Shown here: piece after piece, positions 8,065 through 11,925 of the stretch
How the letters are laid out: every line of letters begins with the position of its first letter
How positions within the stretch are numbered: position 1 is the first letter of the stretch
Source of the DNA: Physocladia obscura
Lineage: Eukaryota > Chytridiomycota > Chytridiomycetes > Chytridiales > Chytriomycetaceae
Reading direction: 5' to 3'
Length of the DNA stretch: 11,925 nucleotides
NCBI GenBank assembly: GCA_027596945.1
Contig: JADGJH010001103.1
Location: 1 to 11,925, forward strand
Notes under the pieces: model-generated
The model's input: only the letters and a program-made list of their open reading frames with translations
What the model was told of the DNA's origin: nothing
Database searches by the model: none
Program-made: the position numbers and the translations under genes

Positions 8065-9140
8065 CAACAGAAAATAGATTAGAGCGTCGGTTATTAACTG
8101 GAATGGCAGGTACGGGGAAATTGACCAAAGTCAGAGAAACCATTAAAAAATTGGAGCCAGGTTCATTTGTGTTGCTGGCAAGTACAAATAAGGCAGCAAG
8201 GTTGATAAATGGTCAAACAGTCCACCATTTTTTTCATATTGACAACAATGACAAGTGTAACTTGAAGGAAGCAGGTAAAGGCAGCCAGCAGATATCAGTA
8301 CATTTTCATTGATGAAGTTGGTATGCTGAGAGCAGCAATTTATGAAATCTTATATTGTGTGAAACTACAAACAAAAGTCAAGTTTGTATTAGTTGGTAAC
8401 TATAAACATTTGGGAGGAGTAGAGAAAAACAATAGAAATACAATTACCTCAGTACCCTAGCATTAAAAGAACTTGTCAATTCCAGTATAACAGAGCTCTT
8501 GATTAATCATCGTTCAGACAACTCAGTGACAGTGCTATTTGACATTGTGCACACATTGAATCCAAGTGACTTTGACAATAAGCACTTGTATACTCAAGTA
8601 AATCTAGCATACACTCATAACAAGAGAAAACAAATCAATGAAATCATGATGTAGAGAGATAAACTGAAGAAAAAGAAAAAGATTAGAGTAGAAGCAAATA
8701 ACAATGACCCAAACTCACAAGATGTTTTATTGATGGTTTGCACTCCAGTTATTTTGAATAGAAACTACAAGAAACTCGGACTTGCCAATAGTGCAACATT
8801 TGTAGTCAAAAAGATTGAGCCACTGTTGTTGCTGGAAGATACAGTAACCAAGGACAAGATTGAGATTACTATAGAACAATTTTGGTTATATTTCTGGGTC
8901 AACTATTGTTTGTCAGTCCATCGAGTGCAGGGTGATTCAATAAAAGAGCCTTTCACAATCCATGAATCGAGTAAAATGGCAAAGGATATGCAATACACGG
9001 CAATTAGTCAGACCACTAAAAAAGAATACATTAATGTGGTTGACAATGGTATGAAACACAAAGTAACAAAAGAGACTGATTTTGACAGGATGAAACAGAA
9101 GAGAGAGCGAGATTTAAAAGATGAACTCAAACGAAAGTAG
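8065..9140 (+). pseudogene. SF1 (Pif1/RecD-like) DNA helicase region of the fusion, broken
   Basis: Would unwind DNA for the attached polymerase. Walker A reads GMAGTGKLTKV, with Leu at 8121 where Ser or Thr should follow the Lys. Walker B is IFIDEVGML (Asp-Glu at 8311-8316), but one frame away, so a frameshift lies near 8285; a second lies between about 8400 and 8460. Motif III has VGNYKHL where GD-x-x-QLPP is usual (Asn at 8398). Near the C-terminus SVHRVQGD (8913-8936) matches the conserved HR-x-QG motif, and YTAISQTTKKEYI matches motif VI with Gln at 9009 in place of the Arg finger. In-frame TAG codons lie at 8652 and 9138. Continuous frame geometry with the polymerase upstream and HNH downstream indicates a former single protein. 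The motif set identifies SF1 securely; assignment to Pif1 over RecD is less sure. Confidence 0.75.
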
Positions 9141-9413
9141 ATAGAGGCTGTTCAAGTAATCAACTACATTATTCAAAAGGGCTGTTCTGATGACTTTAGT
9201 TTGAAGCATACTTTGGTAAAGAGACAAGAGCTGTTGGAGCATCTTGGTATTCCTGATGGGGTAGTACCAAGAGGATATGAGATAGACCACATCAAATCAC
9301 GATGCCAACATACCACAGATGATGACTTCAAAAACATTAATGCTCATTGGAATCTGCGACTGATTTCGAGAAGAGAAAACAACGAGTTGGGACAAAAATT
9401 GCAATCATTGTAA
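9141..9413 (+). pseudogene. HNH nuclease-like C-terminal tail of the fusion
   Basis: In the same frame as the helicase end, separated by one TAG (9138-9140). A helical linker (VKRQELLEHLGIP) leads to GYEIDHIKSR, a DH pair at 9285-9290, then HWNLRLISRRENNELGQK with Asn at 9351 and a later Asn-Asn pair. The DH...NL...EN-x-x-G/K layout is that of HNH endonucleases, which cut DNA with one metal ion. The stop at 9411-9413 is the natural end. In a transposable element such a domain could nick or cut target DNA or resolve replication ends, but that role is inferred. It is short, about 45 residues of recognisable domain, so a structural zinc-less remnant is also possible. Confidence 0.6.
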
Positions 9414-9460
9414 AAAATGAAGACTTTTGATTGGTCCAAAAATTCCATTTTTGTGGAATT

Positions 9461-9467
9461 TCTATAA
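9461..9467 (+). promoter_or_regulatory. TATA-like box before the RING gene
   Basis: CTATAAAC-type sequence about 30 bp before the ATG at 9496, followed by TTATATTAAAAA directly ahead of the start. The 82-bp gap after the HNH stop suggests that the RING gene had its own promoter. Confidence 0.35.
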
Positions 9468-9495
9468 ACTTAAAATCTTTTGCTTATATTAAAAA

Positions 9496-10320
9496 ATGGA
9501 ATCAATAGTAAACTACTCTGTGAATTTAAAACAATCAGATTTAACCTGTTGTGTCTGTCTTGAAAACATCAATTTTCCAATTATTCAGTGTGCAAATGGG
9601 TCAAATCCACACTTTGTTTGTATCAAATGCCATCATCAATTGGGCCAAAAGTGCCAGCAATGTAAGACTGAATCATTATTTCATAATAAACTATTGCAAG
9701 TTACACTAACACCCTTTTTAGAATCATGCACCAATGAAAATTGTAAAATGCAAGTATAGAAGTGGAATCTCAATGAGCATGTAGAAGACTGTGACTACAA
9801 GAAACACAAGTGTTTCATATGTTAAAGAAAAGTGCTATCAAGAAAAACATTGCAGAGTCACTTTGAATCGAAATGCAAGACTGGAATTATTCAACAAAAC
9901 ATGACATCAATTGAATTCAATGGATGGGATTTAAACAAAGAAGGATTTAAGGTTGAGTTAAATGAAGATTTAAATGAAGGAGGTGTGCTGACAACACACA
10001 ATGCTGTTGTTTTAATTTACAGAAACAAATGTTCAAAATAGGTCATTGCCTCAATCGCACTAATGAAGCTTCCATCGAAGGCAACTATCACAACCATCAA
10101 ATCAATGCCCAATGATGCAATTGTCGAATCAACAGTACACACTACATGTGCTTCAAGTCCGAGTGTGCCTGTTTTCATTGAAGTTGAACAAGCAAACTCA
10201 GTCTTTATCACCACCAAACAAAAAGAATTGAAAAATATAAGGAGTCCAAGTGCTGATGCAATTGGACAGTTTCTTGAGCACATACACATGGCACAAGGTG
10301 TCGAATCAGATGACGATTAA
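9496..10320 (+). pseudogene. SIAH/TRAF-type RING finger and zinc-finger protein (E3 ubiquitin ligase-like), broken
   Basis: A single frame from ATG 9496 to TAA 10318-10320 (274 codons) interrupted by TAG 9757, TAA 9823 and TAG 10039 but with no frameshift. Residues 18-56 form a RING: CCVC, then QCANGSNPHFVCIKCHH, then KCQQCK, giving the C-x2-C...C...H-x2-C-x2-C...C-x2-C order. A second cysteine/histidine set follows (Cys 9727 and 9742, His and Cys near 9790, Cys 9811 and 9820, His and Cys near 9860-9880), as in the SIAH-type zinc finger, and then a C-terminal part of uncertain fold ending in acidic ESDDD. SIAH proteins transfer ubiquitin to substrates bound by their C-terminal domain. Here the protein may have targeted host proteins on behalf of the element. 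The end overlaps the stop of the convergent gene by three bases. Probably captured from a host. Confidence 0.65.
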
Positions 10321-10940
10321 TGTCTCTTTATTTCAACAATCTTCTCTTTGTCGAATTCCTTCTTGAGGTGATGATAGAGTTGCTTTTGAATGGCTGGCTG
10401 ATTGTCATGGAGTTCTTTACAGAGGTTTGTGTTTCCTTTCATTAAATCATGTTTGATTTGCTGGATTCTCTTTTTATTGCCACTGCTGCTCTTTTTTCTT
10501 AGATAATAGACAAGGGTATTGTCAACAAAGAACAACTCACTATCAGTCTCAAAGTACTTGTTACCATTCATTAATTGTTTTATTTTATCCAGTAATGCAT
10601 GTTTTATTTCAATCACAGACAGCTTTTCGAAATCAGGATTATTAGTGTCATTCAATTCCGATTCAAGTCTCTTGACAGTCTCTTCCAATTTGACTATTCG
10701 TTCCTTCATTGACTGGTTAATATTGGAGTTGACCATTTTCATCCATTTGTCAGGCACATCAATAACAAGAGGTTGATTTGAGCCGAAATAAGGTACACCC
10801 ACTTTTGAAAGAGTGGTGTTAATTTTACGTTCTTGTACTTCATAAGTGTGTTCATTACAAAGGTCCTTATAGATTGTTCCAATGGGAATGGTCTTTAAGA
10901 ACCTGTTTCGTACAGTTGTGGATGGAATTGTAACAGTCAT
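10317..10940 (-). CDS. Intact coiled-coil protein of unknown function, 207 residues
   Basis: The only large gene of the element without a stop or frameshift. It starts at ATG 10938-10940, 8 bp behind a TTTTATAATA box, and stops at TAA complementary to 10317-10319, touching the RING gene's stop. The N-terminal third (MTVTIPSTTVRNRFLKTIPI onward) is mixed alpha/beta in composition with SKVGVPYFGSNQPLVIDVP. Residues about 73-100 form a clear amphipathic coiled coil (KERIVKLEETVKRLESEL). The C-terminal half is Lys-rich and basic (YYLRKKSSSGNKKRIQQIK). There is no signal peptide or membrane segment. I recognise no family. A DNA-binding, structural or host-contact role are all open. Its survival amid decayed neighbours may reflect chance, younger age or retained function. 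Confidence 0.65.
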   Translation of the reverse strand: MTVTIPSTTVRNRFLKTIPIGTIYKDLCNEHTYEVQERKINTTLSKVGVPYFGSNQPLVIDVPDKWMKMVNSNINQSMKERIVKLEETVKRLESELNDTNNPDFEKLSVIEIKHALLDKIKQLMNGNKYFETDSELFFVDNTLVYYLRKKSSSGNKKRIQQIKHDLMKGNTNLCKELHDNQPAIQKQLYHHLKKEFDKEKIVEIKRH

Positions 10941-11140
10941 TGTTTTATTATTATAAAAGAAAATAATTTTAAGTAAATACTGTTCAATTGGAAATTAAAA
11001 TAGTCATTGATGTAATGTGTCTATTTTTAGGACAAAAAAACCAGCTGAGCGGACTTTTTCTTAGAGCACAGAAGACACATTTCATTCAAACAAACAACAT
11101 TTCAGCGAAAACACACACATAACTCCATCACAATACCCAT
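10941..11140. other. Right subterminal non-coding region of the element
   Basis: AT-rich leader of the minus-strand gene followed by A/C-rich sequence (acaaacaacattt, aaaacacacacat). No gene seen. It separates the last gene from the right inner repeat unit and mirrors the non-coding gap of about 90 bp after the left inner unit. Confidence 0.5.
10949..10958 (-). promoter_or_regulatory. Promoter-like TTTTATAATA box before the minus-strand gene
   Basis: Read on the minus strand the ten bases are identical to the box at 5746-5755 and lie 8 bp before the start codon. The match at the same distance on the opposite strand supports a shared element promoter. Confidence 0.45.
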
Positions 11141-11195
11141 CACTATAATTGAGTGAACAATCCCCACACAATTCAAAGTTGAGGTGATTCGTCAC
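11141..11195. repeat. Right inner terminal unit (R1)
   Basis: In inverted orientation shares GATTGTTCACTCAATTATAG with the left inner unit at 3733-3781. It also shares the CTCAACTTTGAATT block and a GTGACGAAT edge with the outer units. Its core lies 108 bp inward from that of the outer right unit. Confidence 0.8.
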
Positions 11196-11247
11196 AACAA
11201 TGAATTTTCTTAGTGAACACTCACACTAAAAAAATTTACAATACCCA

Positions 11248-11311
11248 TCACTATCATTGAGTGAACAATCCCACACCATTCAAAGTTGAGTTGATTTGTC
11301 ACTTGCCTCAG
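11248..11311. repeat. Right outer terminal inverted repeat unit (R2)
   Basis: Inverted partner of 3610-3674, with the diagnostic ATGATAG and the terminal CTGAGGCAAGTGAC (read inward on the minus strand). Similarity ends at 11311, taken as the right edge of the element. Confidence 0.85.
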
Positions 11312-11925
11312 AGTAAACTCGAACAATTCAAAATTTTATTAGAGAAGCTCCACAGAGAAAACGGTGCGGGCGTGTGATTGGGGGGGTTGAAGTTGGTTAT
11401 TTTCCGACAGAAATTTAGGTTAATCTGTTTTAAGTATTTCATTGCATTCATACTTGATGAAAGATAAATTCAAAAGGTTTGAGAGAAAAAACAGAAGCTA
11501 ATGCATAGACGTGGCACATGTTTTCTTTTTCGAGTGTCTGAAATTATTATAGTTTCCGATACAGCTTAATTGGTCCACTGAAGATCACGCTCAAACAATT
11601 TATGTCCCAACAAAGTCACAGTCAAATACATCCACGCAATTCCACATCACGTTCGTTGAAAGAAAACTGAAGGATATTCTTAATCAATTCATCAAGCATT
11701 TCCGTCAAAAGTTAAGGTTGCTTTATTTTGTATTGAAAAACAATGCACAAGACTAAAAAAAATAAATGACACAGTCGTTTTAAACACAAAGGATTTCAGA
11801 TTTTCTGTGTTTCAGTTAAACTGATTGTCCAGATTTACGGCCAAAAAAAAAAAAAAAAAAATTAAAAAATAATTCAACCATTGAAAAAAAAAAAAAAAAA
11901 GAAACCAAATGTAACCAGTTAAAAT
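11312..11925. other. Right host flank, mostly non-coding
   Basis: AT-rich DNA with two long A runs (about 11843-11861 and 11884-11900). No continuation of the SNARE-like gene was found. One weak possibility on the plus strand is a last exon at 11553-11756. It has an acceptor-like attattatag, a 67-codon frame beginning FPIQLNWSTED and ending NNAQD, a TAA stop and AATAAA at 11761-11766. The protein is not recognisable and a frame of that length can arise by chance, so it is not called as a gene. Confidence 0.4.

Larger units (their letters stand above)
3610..11311. mobile_element. About 7.7-kb mobile element with compound inverted termini, encoding polymerase-helicase-HNH, SIAH-like RING and coiled-coil proteins
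   Basis: The outer ends are inverted copies starting CTGCGGCAAGTGAC on the left and, read inward on the minus strand, CTGAGGCAAGTGAC on the right. Each end carries a second, inner unit. The interior contains genes typical of self-replicating DNA elements (family-B polymerase, SF1 helicase) and no host-like spliced gene. Most reading frames are broken, so this is an old copy. I could not find a convincing target-site duplication: the left flank ends attgta, the right flank begins agtaaac, sharing at most GTA. Capsid, packaging ATPase, maturation protease and DDE integrase were looked for by eye and not seen, arguing against an ordinary Polinton. It could be a new superfamily, a relative of Polinton-like elements that lost virion genes, or an integrated linear plasmid-like element. 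Confidence 0.75.

Noticed and set aside
5986..8460. Programmed frameshifting or stop read-through as an explanation of the broken frames
   Set aside because: At least three frameshifts without slippery sequences, mixed stop types elsewhere in the element and lost catalytic residues fit simple decay better.
3610..11311. Classification as a Polinton/Maverick or virophage
   Set aside because: Polymerase and inverted repeats are shared, but capsid, protease, packaging ATPase and retroviral-type integrase are not visible, and the element is about half the usual Polinton length.
3610..11311. Classification as a Helitron, on account of the Pif1-like helicase
   Set aside because: No Rep HUH motif was found, and Helitrons lack inverted termini like these and do not carry family-B polymerase.
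11315..11390. Continuation of the SNARE-like gene beyond the element
   Set aside because: One frame reads a short Leu-rich helix (LEQFKILLEKLHREN) but stops after about 19 codons and lacks the expected G-x-x-T-L / EQ-x-x-QL pattern.
11590..11700. Minus-strand ORF with LTEMLDELIKNILQF
   Set aside because: Short, no clear start or splice site, no recognisable domain, and it overlaps an equally weak plus-strand frame.

Overview
The window is eukaryotic nuclear DNA, most likely from an invertebrate or another early-branching animal lineage. The evidence is a complete, intron-containing oligosaccharyltransferase gene with six short introns (54-136 bp), GT-AG borders and T-rich acceptors, in AT-rich surroundings. 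The species cannot be fixed from the sequence.

Layout. 1-1272: host non-coding DNA with no gene I can support. 1273-3110 (+): a seven-exon DDOST/OST48/WBP1 gene, 450 residues, apparently intact. 3128-3602 (+): an Asn/Gly-rich reading frame followed by a segment resembling the first SNARE helix of SNAP-25/SNAP-29-type proteins; it ends 8 bp before a mobile element. 3610-11311: a mobile element of about 7.7 kb bounded by compound inverted repeats, each end carrying two iterated units. 11312-11925: host flank with poly-A tracts and only a doubtful exon.

The element. Going inward from the left end it holds a Ser-rich ORF of uncertain strand (3877-4180), an unrecognised broken gene with a possible helix-turn-helix (4689-5497), and a long broken gene that reads as a family-B DNA polymerase (3'-5' exonuclease plus palm), then a superfamily 1 Pif1/RecD-like helicase, then an HNH nuclease-like tail (5762-9413). 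After it come a broken SIAH-type RING/zinc-finger ubiquitin ligase gene (9496-10320) and, on the opposite strand, an intact coiled-coil protein of 207 residues (10317-10940). Two promoter-like TTTTATAATA boxes lie 6-8 bp before start codons on opposite strands. I see no capsid protein, packaging ATPase, protease or retroviral-type integrase, so this does not look like a standard Polinton/Maverick or a virophage.

How the parts may work together (inference). Polymerase, helicase and HNH domains read almost continuously and would have made one replication protein; the iterated termini may be its binding sites; the RING protein may modify host factors. This copy looks dead: frameshifts, in-frame stops and changed catalytic residues affect every large gene except the minus-strand one.
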